Program-made: the position numbers and the translations under genes
Source of the DNA: Hydrogenophaga sp. BPS33
GTDB taxonomy: Bacteria > Pseudomonadota > Gammaproteobacteria > Burkholderiales > Burkholderiaceae_C
DNA length: 64,000 bases
Assembly (NCBI RefSeq): GCF_009859475.1
Contig: NZ_CP044549.1
Span: 310,001-374,000 of the forward strand
Direction: 5' to 3'
Notes under the pieces: model-generated
Databases searched by the model: none
What the model was told of the DNA's origin: nothing
The model's input: only the letters and a program-made list of their open reading frames with translations
In this document: positions 9,298 to 17,958 of the stretch, one piece after another
Layout: each line of letters opens with the position of its first letter
How positions within the stretch are numbered: position 1 is the stretch's first letter

Positions 9298-9825
9298 TTA
9301 CACCGGGTACACCACGCAGTTCGGCACCACCACCGAATCGAAGATGCAGTCGCGCGACTTCAGCAGCAGACCGTCGCCGTGCTGCACGAACACGTCCTTG
9401 TAGCGACCCACCTGCAGCAGGTGCGTGGGCCGGTCGACCAGGGTTTCGTGCACCACGTACGAGGCCTCGGCGGTGATCAGGCCATCGGCCTCGTCGAGCA
9501 GACGCACCAGGGAGACCTGGTGGTGCACGTAGCGCGGCGCGTACATCTCGGTGTGCTGGATCGCGTAGGCGCGGTCTTTCAGCATGCCTTTGCCGTCGCA
9601 CAGCATCAGGCCCAGCGGCAGGCCGGCCTCGGCGTTGTCGCGCGCAATCACACGGTAGACCGCGTCGTCGGTGAAGAAGTGAACCCAGGCTTCCACGTCG
9701 CCGCGGTCCAGGGTTTGCGCGTAGTCGCAGTGAAACTCGTTGAGCAGGATATAGAGCTCCTGGCGACGGGCGAGCGAAAGGGTGGAGGCAGGGTTCGTCA
9801 TCTGGGTAGGTGTGGCGCGTTCCAT
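9298..9825 (-). CDS. Aromatic-ring-hydroxylating dioxygenase, beta subunit
   Basis: This 175-residue small subunit has the SnoaL/NTF2-like fold of ring-hydroxylating dioxygenases: [31 protein letters not shown] at the start, then YVHHQVSL and the strand-rich C-terminus ([13 protein letters not shown]). The beta subunit is structural and forms the alpha3beta3 hexamer with the neighbouring alpha subunit. Its ATG at 9825 lies two bases after the alpha-subunit stop, and a second ATG at 9801 is possible. The tight alpha-then-beta order is normal for this enzyme class. Confidence 0.9.
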   Translation of the reverse strand: MERATPTQMTNPASTLSLARRQELYILLNEFHCDYAQTLDRGDVEAWVHFFTDDAVYRVIARDNAEAGLPLGLMLCDGKGMLKDRAYAIQHTEMYAPRYVHHQVSLVRLLDEADGLITAEASYVVHETLVDRPTHLLQVGRYKDVFVQHGDGLLLKSRDCIFDSVVVPNCVVYPV

Positions 9826-9827
9826 GC

Positions 9828-11102
9828 TCAGAGCCTCATCATCTTGCGGTAGTGCTTGTACATGAGCCGGATGGCGCGGTCGGTGATCACTGTGTCGTTG
9901 GGCTCGTCGTCGTTGCCCAGCGGGGCCACGCCGCCGCGCGGCACGCCCTTGTCCAGGCCGTCCTGCACGAACTTGATCGCCTCGTGATCGTCGATGCCCA
10001 GGAAGCCGCCCGGGCCGAAGATGTTGTTCTGGCGCAGGCGGTGCTGCGTCATCTCTTCGGTGTCGTCTTCGTAGCCGAACGCGGTCCAGATCAGCATGAA
10101 TTGGTTGGGGCCGGTGGGCACGATCTGGCGCGCGCTCAGAATGTTCATCTGGCGCAGCAGGATCAGGTTGGGCCAGATGGTGATGGCGCTGCTGGACCAT
10201 TCCGAATTGAACTCGGGAACGAAGTCGAGCACGCGCGGGTCGGCCAGCTTCATCCCTTCCTTGAAGGAGTTGATCTGCGCCTTGTTCTCGTCGAGCTTGA
10301 GCTCGCCCTTGGGCCGCGCGTTGCGCAGCGCGGTGTGCACGCCGCCCGGGTCGGCGACGATGGTGGTGCGGTTGCCCGCCACGAAGAGCCCGAAGGTGGT
10401 CAGGTAGGTATGCAGCAAGGTCGCGTGGTACGGGTCCTTGAGGTTTTCCTGGTACAGCTTCCAGTTGCCTTCCAGCGTGTTGCGGTGGATGCCGAGCAGC
10501 TTGAGCTTGCGGCCGTTGAAGATGGTGTTGAACTCGCCGAGCATTTCTTCACCGAGGTACTCGGGCAGCGGTGGCGTGTTCGCGCTGAAGGTGACGAAGA
10601 TCGCGCCGTTGTGGCAGGTCACGCGCAGGCTGCGCAGACCGTGCGCCTGCATGTCGAAGTCTGCCGGCATGCCGCCCTTGCCCTGCACGCCGCGTTTGAA
10701 GGGCACGCCCTTGAGCTTGCCGTCCAGGCCGTAGTTCCACTGGTGGTACGGGCAGACGAACGAGTCGGCATTGCCGCGCTGCGAGCGGCAGAGCTCGGCG
10801 CCGCGGTGGGCGCAACGGTTTTCGAACGCATGTACCTCGCCCTTCTTGTCGCGCGCCAGGATGATGGGCACCGAGCCGGCGTGGGAGCGGATGTAGTCGC
10901 CCGGGTTGGGTAGCTCGGCTTCGATGCCGGCGTAGTTCCAGACGTCGCCACCGAAGATGCGCTGCTGCTCCAGCTCGTAGATGCGCTGGTCGGTGTAGAT
11001 CCAGTCGGGAATCTCCAACGGGTCGTCGGGCCAGCGCAGGTCGGCGATGTCGTCGCTGCCTTTGGTGATTTCGGGCGGGTGCAGGGTGATGGTGTGTTCC
11101 AT
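9828..11102 (-). CDS. Aromatic-ring-hydroxylating dioxygenase, Rieske alpha subunit
   Basis: This 424-residue catalytic subunit has the Rieske [2Fe-2S] ligands Cys97, His99, Cys117 and His120 (NRCAHRGAEL, then FVCPYHQWNYG). The mononuclear iron site is in NLKDPYHATLLHTY, with two His and a bridging Asp expected. Enzymes of this type add O2 to an aromatic ring with electrons from a reductase; the reductase is encoded in the same operon as part of the amidase fusion. Overall style recalls anthranilate or benzoate dioxygenases and IacC. Start at 11102 is the ATG before EHTITLHPP; the frame reaches 11165 without support. Substrate unknown. Confidence 0.92.
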   Translation of the reverse strand: MEHTITLHPPEITKGSDDIADLRWPDDPLEIPDWIYTDQRIYELEQQRIFGGDVWNYAGIEAELPNPGDYIRSHAGSVPIILARDKKGEVHAFENRCAHRGAELCRSQRGNADSFVCPYHQWNYGLDGKLKGVPFKRGVQGKGGMPADFDMQAHGLRSLRVTCHNGAIFVTFSANTPPLPEYLGEEMLGEFNTIFNGRKLKLLGIHRNTLEGNWKLYQENLKDPYHATLLHTYLTTFGLFVAGNRTTIVADPGGVHTALRNARPKGELKLDENKAQINSFKEGMKLADPRVLDFVPEFNSEWSSSAITIWPNLILLRQMNILSARQIVPTGPNQFMLIWTAFGYEDDTEEMTQHRLRQNNIFGPGGFLGIDDHEAIKFVQDGLDKGVPRGGVAPLGNDDEPNDTVITDRAIRLMYKHYRKMMRL

Positions 11103-11273
11103 GGGGCTGTCTTTTTGAAAGCAAAACCGTGTCAGTTTTCCACCGCGCCGAAGCGCGACTCGCAACGCATGAGGTGGTCCCGTCCAGGGACACCGAGGGT
11201 CCGGCTTGGCCGGCCCCAGGTGTCGCCCCCCTTCCAGGGGGGAGCGCCGAAGGCGCGCGGGGGGTGTTTCATT

Positions 11274-11639
11274 TCAGGCGGCTTTGTCGAGGATGTCCTG
11301 CGGCGTGCTGGAGACCACCTCCGCATAGGTGGGAATGAACTTGCCACCGGCCACCAGCGCCATGAACGCGGGCTTGTATTCCAGAGCGATCAGCTTGCCG
11401 ATCTCGGCGTGGATCTTGATGTCGGTCCACTCGCCGATCAGGTAGAAGTGGTCGGCGTCGTTGGTGTCGCGGCACAGCACGCCGTCCTTCACCTGCGCGG
11501 GCGATTTGTGCATGGGGTTGTCGTCGGAGTAGTCGAACTCCTCGAACAGGCGGATGAACTCCTCGCCCCGGCCCGGCAGGACGCGGAAGTCGAAGATGTG
11601 CATGAAATTGCCTTTGCCGGCGAGGGGGACGAGGGCCAT
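11274..11639 (-). CDS. Antibiotic-biosynthesis-monooxygenase (ABM) fold small protein
   Basis: This 121-residue protein has a dimeric alpha-beta barrel pattern: MHIFDFRVLPGRGEEFIRLFEEF, then HFYLIGEWTDIKIHAEIGK. ABM-fold proteins include small cofactor-free monooxygenases and isomerases acting on quinols or unstable ring products. It lies between the amidase-reductase and the dioxygenase alpha subunit on the same strand (gaps of 45 and 171 bases), so it probably handles a pathway intermediate. The ATG at 11639 has AGGAG eight bases upstream; an internal Met at 11603 begins the conserved fold and is a second candidate start. Confidence 0.75.
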   Translation of the reverse strand: MALVPLAGKGNFMHIFDFRVLPGRGEEFIRLFEEFDYSDDNPMHKSPAQVKDGVLCRDTNDADHFYLIGEWTDIKIHAEIGKLIALEYKPAFMALVAGGKFIPTYAEVVSSTPQDILDKAA

Positions 11640-11684
11640 GGGGTCGCTCCTGGTGATGGAAAGAAGGGGGAGGATCGGGGGGCT

Positions 11685-14138
11685 TCAGAGATCGAGCACC
11701 AGGCGTTGCCCGGCGCATCGTGAGACGCAGATCATCATGGTCTTGCCCTGCGCTCTCTCGCTGTCGGAGAGCACCGAGTCGCGGTGGTCGGGCGTGCCTT
11801 CGAGCACCGTGGTTTCGCACGCGCCGCAGATGCCTTCGCGGCAGCTGTACGGCGCATCCGCGCCCGCGTCGAGCAAGGCGTCCAGCACCGACTGGCCCGG
11901 CACGACATCCACCGACATGCCGCTTTGCGCCAGCTCCACGGTAAACACGCCGTCGCCCGCCTGGGACACGGCGGGCGCGTCTTCGGCCGGCGAGAAGCGC
12001 TCCAGGTGGACGCGCTCGGCCGCGATGGACAGGCGAGCGCCCGTCTGTTCGTACGCGCTCAGCATGGGCGAGGGGCCGCAGCAATAGAAGTGCGTCTCCT
12101 GCGGTGCGTGGGCCATGAGCTGTTCGAGGTCCGGCGGGCCGCCGGCCTCGTCGTCGAAGTGAAAGCGCACACCCGGCTGCTGGGCCAGTTCGTCCGCGAA
12201 CGCGGCGTTCTGGCGGCTGCGCGCGCTGTACAGCAGCGTGACCTCGCGGCCCGCTTCGCGCAAGGCGTTGAACATGCAGCGGATGGGGGTGATGCCGATG
12301 CCGCCCGCGATCAGCGCGACGGGGCCATCGCCATCGACCAGGGGAAACAGATTGCGCGGCGCCGAGATCTCGATCTCCGCGCCGGCTTTCAGGTCGCCGT
12401 GCACGTAGGCCGAGCCGCCGCGGCTGTTCGCGGGCAGGCCCACCGCCACCACATAGCGGTGCCGCTCGGTGGGCGCATTCGTGAGCGAATAGCTGCGAAT
12501 GCCGATGGGCAGGTGCAGGTCGATGTGCGCGCCCGGTGTGAACGGCGGCAACGCGCCACCGGGCAGGCCGCGCAGCTCCACGCTCACCACGCCATCGGCT
12601 TCCTGGCGGATCTCGTGCACGCGCGCCTTCAGGCGCGCTGTTCTGTTCGACGGCGTGTCGGCGGCCGGGGCATCCGACGGCTCCAGCACGGGGGTGTCAA
12701 CGGGCATGGCCGGGGCTCCCGCATCGGGTTGGGCCAACTGCTGTTCGATCTGCTGCGCGACGGCCAGCAGCAGCGGTTCCTGCCAATGCCCGGCCACCAA
12801 CTGGCAGGCGATGGGCATGCCGTTGGCGGCGGTGCCGCAAGGCATGGTCAGGGCAGGGTGCCGGCTGAGGTTGAAGGTATTTCCAAAGGGTGTCCATGCT
12901 CGGGGGCTGTGTTGCAGTTCCGGGTTGCTCGGTGTGAAGCGATCGGCTTCGAATGCCGTCACGCAGGTCATGGGTGTCAGCAAGATGTGGCGGCCTGCGA
13001 GCAGATCGTCGACCTGGCCCACGAGCGCTTCCCGCGCCGCGCGGGCTTTCAGCAAGTCCGCCGCACTGAGCTGCAGCCCGGCGGCACGGGCGTCCCGAAC
13101 CTGGGGGCTGAGAAGTGCGAGGCCCGGTTCGTCCAGGTCGGACAGCAGGTGGGCGTAGTTCGCCCGGGTGTATGCAAGGAAGATGCCCGATGGGTCGGGC
13201 CATGCCGGCTCCACCTCATCAACCTCGCAGCCGAGCTCGCGCAGCAGGCGGATCAGCGCGGTGAAGCTCGCGTCGATCTGCGGATCGAGCCAGGACGCGT
13301 GGCCCAGCGTGCGGCTGGCCACGAAACGGATCTGGCGCAACTCGATCGGTGCGCTCTGCAGCGCCGGTGGTTCAAGCCGCTGGGGGTGCCCGAAGCGGGA
13401 GTCGGCCATGACACCGAACAGGCGGGCGCAGTCTTCGACGTTGTTGGCCATCGGGCCGGGACAGCCCATGGTGTGCAGCACGCTGCCCGGGTCGGTGGGG
13501 ATGCGCCCGCCCGTGGGCTTGAGCCCCACCACGCCATTGAGCGCCGCCGGCACGCGGATCGAGCCACCGGTGTCGGTCGCCAGCGCCGCTGCGCAGAAAC
13601 CCGCCGCGACCGACACGGCCGCGCCGCCGCTGGAGCCGCCCGCGGTGCGCGAAGGGTCGCGCGCATTGCGCGTGATGCCGGTGAGCGGGCTGATGGTGAC
13701 CGGCGCGCCACCGAACTCGGCCGTGGCCGTCAGGCCCACCACCACCGCGCCTGCGTTCAACAGGCGCTGCACCACGGGCGCCGAGCGAGCGGCCGGGGCG
13801 CTGGACGTGGTCAAGGAGCCGCCGCGCGAAGGCAGGCCCTCGACCGCCAGCATGTCCTTGACCGTGATGGGAACGCCATCCATGGGACTCAGAGGCGTCC
13901 CGGCGCGCCAACGCTGCGCCGACCGCGCCGCCGCCGCGCGGGCACCGGCCTTGTCGACGTGGACGAAGCTGTTGAAGGTGCTGTCGCGCGCGTCGACGCG
14001 GCCCAGCACCTCTTCCAAGGCCTGCTCGGGCGACTCGCCACGGGCGTAACCGGCGACCAACGCGCTGGCGAAGACCGATGGCCCATGGCCATCAAGGATA
14101 GGAGAAGCCACGGCACCTGTTCCAATCATGGATTTCAT
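11685..14138 (-). CDS. Amidase fused to a dioxygenase-type NAD(P)H:2Fe-2S reductase
   Basis: This is an 817-residue two-part enzyme. Residues 1-480 are an amidase-signature domain with an intact Ser-cisSer-Lys triad: Lys94 (PITVKDM), Ser169 in GGSSGG, and nucleophile Ser193 in DTGGSIRVP. After a Pro/Ala linker (about 480-515), residues 515-720 form a flavin/NAD reductase of the VanB/phthalate dioxygenase reductase order (RSYSLTN; GGIGITPI; CCGPSPM). Residues 730-817 are a C-terminal plant-type [2Fe-2S] domain (SCREGICGACE with a distal CVSRC). It likely hydrolyses an amide and also feeds electrons to the Rieske alpha subunit downstream. The start is 14138, with 14129 possible; neither has a strong ribosome site. 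There is no sign of a frameshift between the halves. Confidence 0.88.
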   Translation of the reverse strand: MKSMIGTGAVASPILDGHGPSVFASALVAGYARGESPEQALEEVLGRVDARDSTFNSFVHVDKAGARAAAARSAQRWRAGTPLSPMDGVPITVKDMLAVEGLPSRGGSLTTSSAPAARSAPVVQRLLNAGAVVVGLTATAEFGGAPVTISPLTGITRNARDPSRTAGGSSGGAAVSVAAGFCAAALATDTGGSIRVPAALNGVVGLKPTGGRIPTDPGSVLHTMGCPGPMANNVEDCARLFGVMADSRFGHPQRLEPPALQSAPIELRQIRFVASRTLGHASWLDPQIDASFTALIRLLRELGCEVDEVEPAWPDPSGIFLAYTRANYAHLLSDLDEPGLALLSPQVRDARAAGLQLSAADLLKARAAREALVGQVDDLLAGRHILLTPMTCVTAFEADRFTPSNPELQHSPRAWTPFGNTFNLSRHPALTMPCGTAANGMPIACQLVAGHWQEPLLLAVAQQIEQQLAQPDAGAPAMPVDTPVLEPSDAPAADTPSNRTARLKARVHEIRQEADGVVSVELRGLPGGALPPFTPGAHIDLHLPIGIRSYSLTNAPTERHRYVVAVGLPANSRGGSAYVHGDLKAGAEIEISAPRNLFPLVDGDGPVALIAGGIGITPIRCMFNALREAGREVTLLYSARSRQNAAFADELAQQPGVRFHFDDEAGGPPDLEQLMAHAPQETHFYCCGPSPMLSAYEQTGARLSIAAERVHLERFSPAEDAPAVSQAGDGVFTVELAQSGMSVDVVPGQSVLDALLDAGADAPYSCREGICGACETTVLEGTPDHRDSVLSDSERAQGKTMMICVSRCAGQRLVLDL

Positions 14139-14213
14139 TCCAATTATGGTACTTCTGGTGGAGAATCACGTCAACGTTACCGGTGCCATGGCGCCATTGT
14201 GCCAAAATTGAAA
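14134..14213. promoter_or_regulatory. Divergent promoter region with two recurring motifs
   Basis: The 114-base gap between the amidase-reductase (minus) and the nicotinamidase-like gene (plus) is AT-richer than its surroundings. It contains GTGCCAAAATTGAAA at 14199-14213. TTCATTCCAAT at 14134-14144 overlaps the minus-strand start codon. Inverted copies occur upstream of the ABC transporter: ATTTTGGCAC at 14943-14952, TCAATTTTGG at 15066-15075 and ATTGGAATGAA at 15135-15145. The cluster's XRE regulator is the obvious candidate to bind them. Confidence 0.45.
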
Positions 14214-14252
14214 CACCCTTTGCAGGCCACTGCGCATCAGAAAGTCCGTCCC

Positions 14253-14879
14253 ATGTCTTGTGAGCTCCGCCCCTCCGATCTGCTGCTCGTCATCGACGTG
14301 CAGAACGACTTCGTCACGGGCTCGGTGGCGATTCCCGATGCGCCGGCCATCGTCCCGGTGATCAACCGCCTGGTGCCGCGTTTCGAGCAGACCGCCTTCA
14401 CGCTGGATTGGCATCCGCGGCGGCACGTGTCGTTCGCCAGCAGCCACGAGGGTGCCCGTGCAGGCGACGTCGTCCAGGTCCCGTATGGGCCGCAGGCGCT
14501 CTACGCCGACCATTGCGTGCAAGGCACTTGGGGCGCGGAGCTGGATTCGGCGCTGGACCTGAGCGGCGCGGTGCTTCGGCTGCACAAGGGCTGCCGCAGG
14601 GACGTCGATTCCTTCTCCGCGTTCACCGAGAACGACCAGATCACCACCACCGGCCTGGCGGCCTTGTTGCACGAGCGGCAGGTTCGGCGGATCTTCTTCG
14701 CCGGCCTGTCCCTGTACGGCTGCGTCCGGCATTCCGCCTTGCATGCGCGAAAGGCGGGTTTCGACGCCTTCATCGTGACCGATGCCTGCCGCGCGCGCCC
14801 GTCGCCGCAGAACGAGGCGTTTGCCCGCGAGCTGGCGGACCAGGGCGTTGGCTTCCTGGACGCGGCGGTCATCCTCTGA
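14253..14879 (+). CDS. Nicotinamidase-like cysteine hydrolase (isochorismatase family)
   Basis: This 208-residue amidohydrolase carries the full nicotinamidase/pyrazinamidase pattern. The catalytic triad is Asp15 (LLVIDVQNDF), Lys112 (RLHKGC) and Cys157 (GLSLYGCVRHS). The metal ligands are Asp52, His54 and His59 (LDWHPRRHVSF). DHCVQGTWGAE and VTDACRA also match the family. Nicotinamidases turn a pyridine carboxamide into acid plus ammonia; relatives act on maleamate in pyridine-ring breakdown. Divergent from the amidase-reductase and followed by an ABC importer, it probably belongs to the same pathway rather than NAD recycling. The ATG at 14253 gives the normal family length. Confidence 0.85.
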   Translation: MSCELRPSDLLLVIDVQNDFVTGSVAIPDAPAIVPVINRLVPRFEQTAFTLDWHPRRHVSFASSHEGARAGDVVQVPYGPQALYADHCVQGTWGAELDSALDLSGAVLRLHKGCRRDVDSFSAFTENDQITTTGLAALLHERQVRRIFFAGLSLYGCVRHSALHARKAGFDAFIVTDACRARPSPQNEAFARELADQGVGFLDAAVIL

Positions 14880-15220
14880 ACGGGGCCCACGCTTCCGAGC
14901 CGCGGAATGAAGCGCCTTTTGTTGCTCTGTACTAAAAATGGGATTTTGGCACTGTTGTGGTGCGCCAGGCGTTCGTCTGGGGCATGGGCCGCGGGATCGG
15001 GCGCTTCCTGGCGGGCATTTCTCGGCATGGGCTGGCATGGGAAATGCTCAGAAGGGTTTCTCGTCTCAATTTTGGAACATCTAGAGAAAAACCCGTATAG
15101 GCGCGAACGCGTTCTCGGGTTGAAATGTCCCATTATTGGAATGAAGACCATGAATGGAACGATTGCACCGCCGATCTTTCCACTCCTCGACGTTAGATCG
15201 CCACTTCCTGAAGGACCGCT
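14880..15220 (+). promoter_or_regulatory. Intergenic region with repeated operator-like motifs before the ABC transporter
   Basis: No gene is seen in these 341 bases. They hold ATTTTGGCAC (14943-14952), TCAATTTTGG (15066-15075) and ATTGGAATGAA (15135-15145), each an inverted copy of a motif in the divergent promoter near 14.14-14.21 kb. A GAAGGA ribosome site at about 15208 precedes the transporter ATG. This is probably the regulated promoter of the transporter operon. Confidence 0.45.
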
Positions 15221-16261
15221 ATGTTGAAAAATTCCTCGATGCCGGGTGCCCCTGCCGGTCGCTTGACCCGTTTCTGCGCGCTGACCCGCGGGTTGGCGCT
15301 GGGCCTGGTGGCTGCGACCCTGAGCGTGGGCGCGCAGGCCGCCGAAAAAGTCAAAGTGCGCCTGGACTTCCTGCCGTACGGCCTGCACGCGCCGTTCTAT
15401 CTGGCGCAGGAAAAGGGCTGGTTCGCGGAACAGGGCCTGGAGGTGGAGATCGACGACGGCAATGGCACCGGTCCCGCCATGGCGCTGGTGGCGGGCGGCA
15501 AGTACGACATTGCGCAGATCAGCCTGGGCGCCTTGCCGATCGCGCGTGAAAAGGGCATGCCGATCAAGGCCATCGCCACCATCCAGCGCCGCGGCGACTT
15601 CGGCCTGGCGGTGGACGAAGCCAGCGGCATCAAGAAGCCCAAGGACCTCGAAGGCAAGACCATCCTGTATTCGCCCGGTTCGGTGGAGACGCCCTTCATC
15701 GACCGCTACCTGGCCGCCGCCAAGGTCGACAAGAGCAAGATCAACATGATCAGCGTGGACGTGGGCGCCAAGATCTCCAGCTACATGTCGGGCAAGGGCG
15801 ATGGCATGTTCGCCCCGACCGCGCTCTACACCATCAAGGGCGTGACGCCGCGCAACTCGGTGCCCATGCTGTTCACCGACTACGACATCAACCTGCCCGG
15901 CTTCGGCCTGATCGCCAGCGAAGACGCGATCGCCAAGCGCCCGAAGGTGCTGGCCAGTTTTGTCCAGGTGTTCCAGCGTTCGTGGGTCGCCATCCTCAGC
16001 GGCGGCGCGATCGACGAGTCGGTCGCGGCCCTGATCAAGGCGCGTCCGCAGGCCAAGCTCAACCCGCAGATCATGAAGGCGCAGATCCTGGGTTCTATCC
16101 CCTTCATCGAATCCAAGGCTGCCGCCGGCAAGCCCATGCTGTGGGCCGCGCCCGAGGACTGGGCCGCCACCGTGAAGATCATGGAAGCCACGCAGCTGAT
16201 CAAGGCGAATACCGCCGTGGACGCGATCTACACCAACCAGTTCGTGCCGCAGGGGAAGTGA
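15221..16261 (+). CDS. ABC transporter substrate-binding protein, NMT1/SsuA-like
   Basis: This 346-residue periplasmic protein has a signal peptide ending in VGAQAA (about residue 41). The mature fold opens VRLDFLPYGLHAPFYLAQEKGWFAEQGLEVE, the typical start of NMT1/THI5-like receptors, which bind thiamine precursors, taurine, sulfonates or aromatic compounds. It is followed by an ATPase (two bases after the stop) and a permease, giving a complete importer. The ligand is probably the aromatic or amide substrate of the surrounding genes; that is inferred from position only. Confidence 0.88.
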   Translation: MLKNSSMPGAPAGRLTRFCALTRGLALGLVAATLSVGAQAAEKVKVRLDFLPYGLHAPFYLAQEKGWFAEQGLEVEIDDGNGTGPAMALVAGGKYDIAQISLGALPIAREKGMPIKAIATIQRRGDFGLAVDEASGIKKPKDLEGKTILYSPGSVETPFIDRYLAAAKVDKSKINMISVDVGAKISSYMSGKGDGMFAPTALYTIKGVTPRNSVPMLFTDYDINLPGFGLIASEDAIAKRPKVLASFVQVFQRSWVAILSGGAIDESVAALIKARPQAKLNPQIMKAQILGSIPFIESKAAAGKPMLWAAPEDWAATVKIMEATQLIKANTAVDAIYTNQFVPQGK

Positions 16262-16263
16262 AG

Positions 16264-17091
16264 ATGGCCGTCGTTGCTGAGAAGCCCGGTGTGGCGGCCG
16301 CGACGCCGTCGGCGTCGGGCCACGTGCACCTGAACCACGTGGGCAAGACCTACCATTCGATGAATGGCGACCTCACCGCGTTGAAGGACATCAACCTCAC
16401 CATCCGCGAGGGCGAGTTCGTGAGCCTGCTGGGCCCCAGCGGCTGCGGCAAGAGCACCGTGCTGCGCTGCCTGGCCGGACTGGAAGAGGTGAGCTCGGGT
16501 GACGTGCTGGTCAAGGGCAAGCCCATCGACGGGCCGGCCGAGGGCCTGGGCATCGTGTTCCAGCGCGATGTGCTGCTGGATTGGCGCACTGTGATCGACA
16601 ACGTCATGCTGCCCTCCGAGTTCGGCGACCGCTCGCGCGTCGCCGGCCTGCGCTCCAAGGCCATGCACCTGTTGCAGATGGTGGGGCTGAGCGGCTATGG
16701 CGATCGGTATCCCTGGGAGCTGTCGGGCGGCATGCGCCAGCGCGCCGCCATCTGCCGCGCGTTGCTGGACGATCCCTCGCTGCTGTTGATGGACGAGCCT
16801 TTCGGCGCGCTGGACGAGTTCACGCGAGACCAGCTCAACCTCGATCTGCAACGCATCTGGGGGGAAACGCGCAACACCGTGCTGTTCATCACCCACAGCA
16901 TTCCCGAAGCGATCCTGCTGTCGGACCGCGTGGTCGTGATGGCGCGCAATCCCGGGCGCATCGCCGAGATCATCGACATCGACCTGCCGCGCCAGCGCAC
17001 GTTGGCGATGCGCGAAACGCCCCGGTTCGCCGAATACAGCGCGCACATCCGCACCATCTTTGAACACCTGGGAACGGGTGCAACCGCATGA
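16264..17091 (+). CDS. ABC transporter ATP-binding protein, SsuB/TauB-like
   Basis: This 275-residue ATPase has Walker A GPSGCGKST, Q-loop FQRDVLLDW, signature LSGGMRQRAA, Walker B LLLMDEP and switch His in FITHSIPEA. The first ~20 residues (Ala-rich) precede the conserved fold. The ATG at 16264 sits two bases after the receptor stop, and its own stop overlaps the permease start, so the three genes are one operon. This subfamily (nitrate/sulfonate/taurine) energises import. Confidence 0.92.
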   Translation: MAVVAEKPGVAAATPSASGHVHLNHVGKTYHSMNGDLTALKDINLTIREGEFVSLLGPSGCGKSTVLRCLAGLEEVSSGDVLVKGKPIDGPAEGLGIVFQRDVLLDWRTVIDNVMLPSEFGDRSRVAGLRSKAMHLLQMVGLSGYGDRYPWELSGGMRQRAAICRALLDDPSLLLMDEPFGALDEFTRDQLNLDLQRIWGETRNTVLFITHSIPEAILLSDRVVVMARNPGRIAEIIDIDLPRQRTLAMRETPRFAEYSAHIRTIFEHLGTGATA

Positions 17092-17942
17092 GTTCGACCA
17101 TGAGTACCACGCCGCCTCCATCCGCCGTCGCCCCGGGTTCGGCCAAGGGCGCGCCGCAACGCAAGAGCGCCATGCGCAAGTCGCTGACGCAGAGCTTCTA
17201 CCTCACCGTGACGCTGGCCGCCTTGCTGGTGGCCTGGGAAGTGGCGTGCAACGTTTTCGATATCGGTGCGTACCTGCTGCCCAAGCCGAGCGAAGTGCTC
17301 AAGGTGATCGCCGAGGACCCGATGTTCCTGCTGAGCCACGGTTCGGTGACGGCGGCCGCGACGCTGGTCGGCTTCGTGCTGGCCACGCTCATCGGCGTGT
17401 TGATCGCCATCCTGATCGTCTATTCGCCGTTTCTCGAGAAGACCCTGTTCACCGCGCTCGTGGCCTTCAATGCGATCCCGAAGATCGCCATCGCGCCCTT
17501 GTTCATTCTGTGGATCGGCACCGAGCTGGAGTCCAAGATCCTGATGGCCTTCCTGATCGCCATCTTCCCGATCATCGTGGACACCGTGGCCGGGCTGCGC
17601 TCGGTCGACCCCGCGCAGCTCGACCTGGTGCGCACCTACCGCGCGTCGCAGGCGCAGACCTTCTTCAAGATCCGTTTCCCCAACGCCTTGCCCAGCATCT
17701 TCGCGGGCATGAAGGTGGGCATCACCCTGGCGCTCATCGGCACCATCGTGGGCGAGTTCGTGGGTGCCAACAAGGGCCTGGGCTTCGTGATCCTGCAGGC
17801 GCAGGGCACCTACCAGACACCGCTGGTGTTCGCGGCCATCGCGGTGCTGTCGGTTCTGGGTGTGATCCTGTTCAATGCCATCGACTGGGCCGAGCGCCTG
17901 GCGCTGCCCTGGCACGTTTCCAACCGCACCAAGAAGCATTGA
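17088..17942 (+). CDS. ABC transporter permease, SsuC/TauC-like
   Basis: This 284-residue inner-membrane permease has about six helices. It carries the EAA-type coupling loop (RTYRASQAQTFFKIRFPNALP, then FAGMKVGITLALIGTIVGEF) that docks on the ATPase. The N-terminal ~35 residues are Pro/Ser-rich and cytoplasmic. The start overlaps the ATPase stop by four bases; an internal ATG at 17100 is also possible. It completes the importer begun at 15.2 kb. Confidence 0.9.
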   Translation: MSSTMSTTPPPSAVAPGSAKGAPQRKSAMRKSLTQSFYLTVTLAALLVAWEVACNVFDIGAYLLPKPSEVLKVIAEDPMFLLSHGSVTAAATLVGFVLATLIGVLIAILIVYSPFLEKTLFTALVAFNAIPKIAIAPLFILWIGTELESKILMAFLIAIFPIIVDTVAGLRSVDPAQLDLVRTYRASQAQTFFKIRFPNALPSIFAGMKVGITLALIGTIVGEFVGANKGLGFVILQAQGTYQTPLVFAAIAVLSVLGVILFNAIDWAERLALPWHVSNRTKKH

Positions 17943-17958
17943 GAGGGAGGCGCGCACC

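Noticed and set aside
7599..9476. A 625-codon plus-strand frame opposite the aldehyde dehydrogenase
   Set aside because: Composition-driven shadow; the minus strand carries all ALDH motifs.
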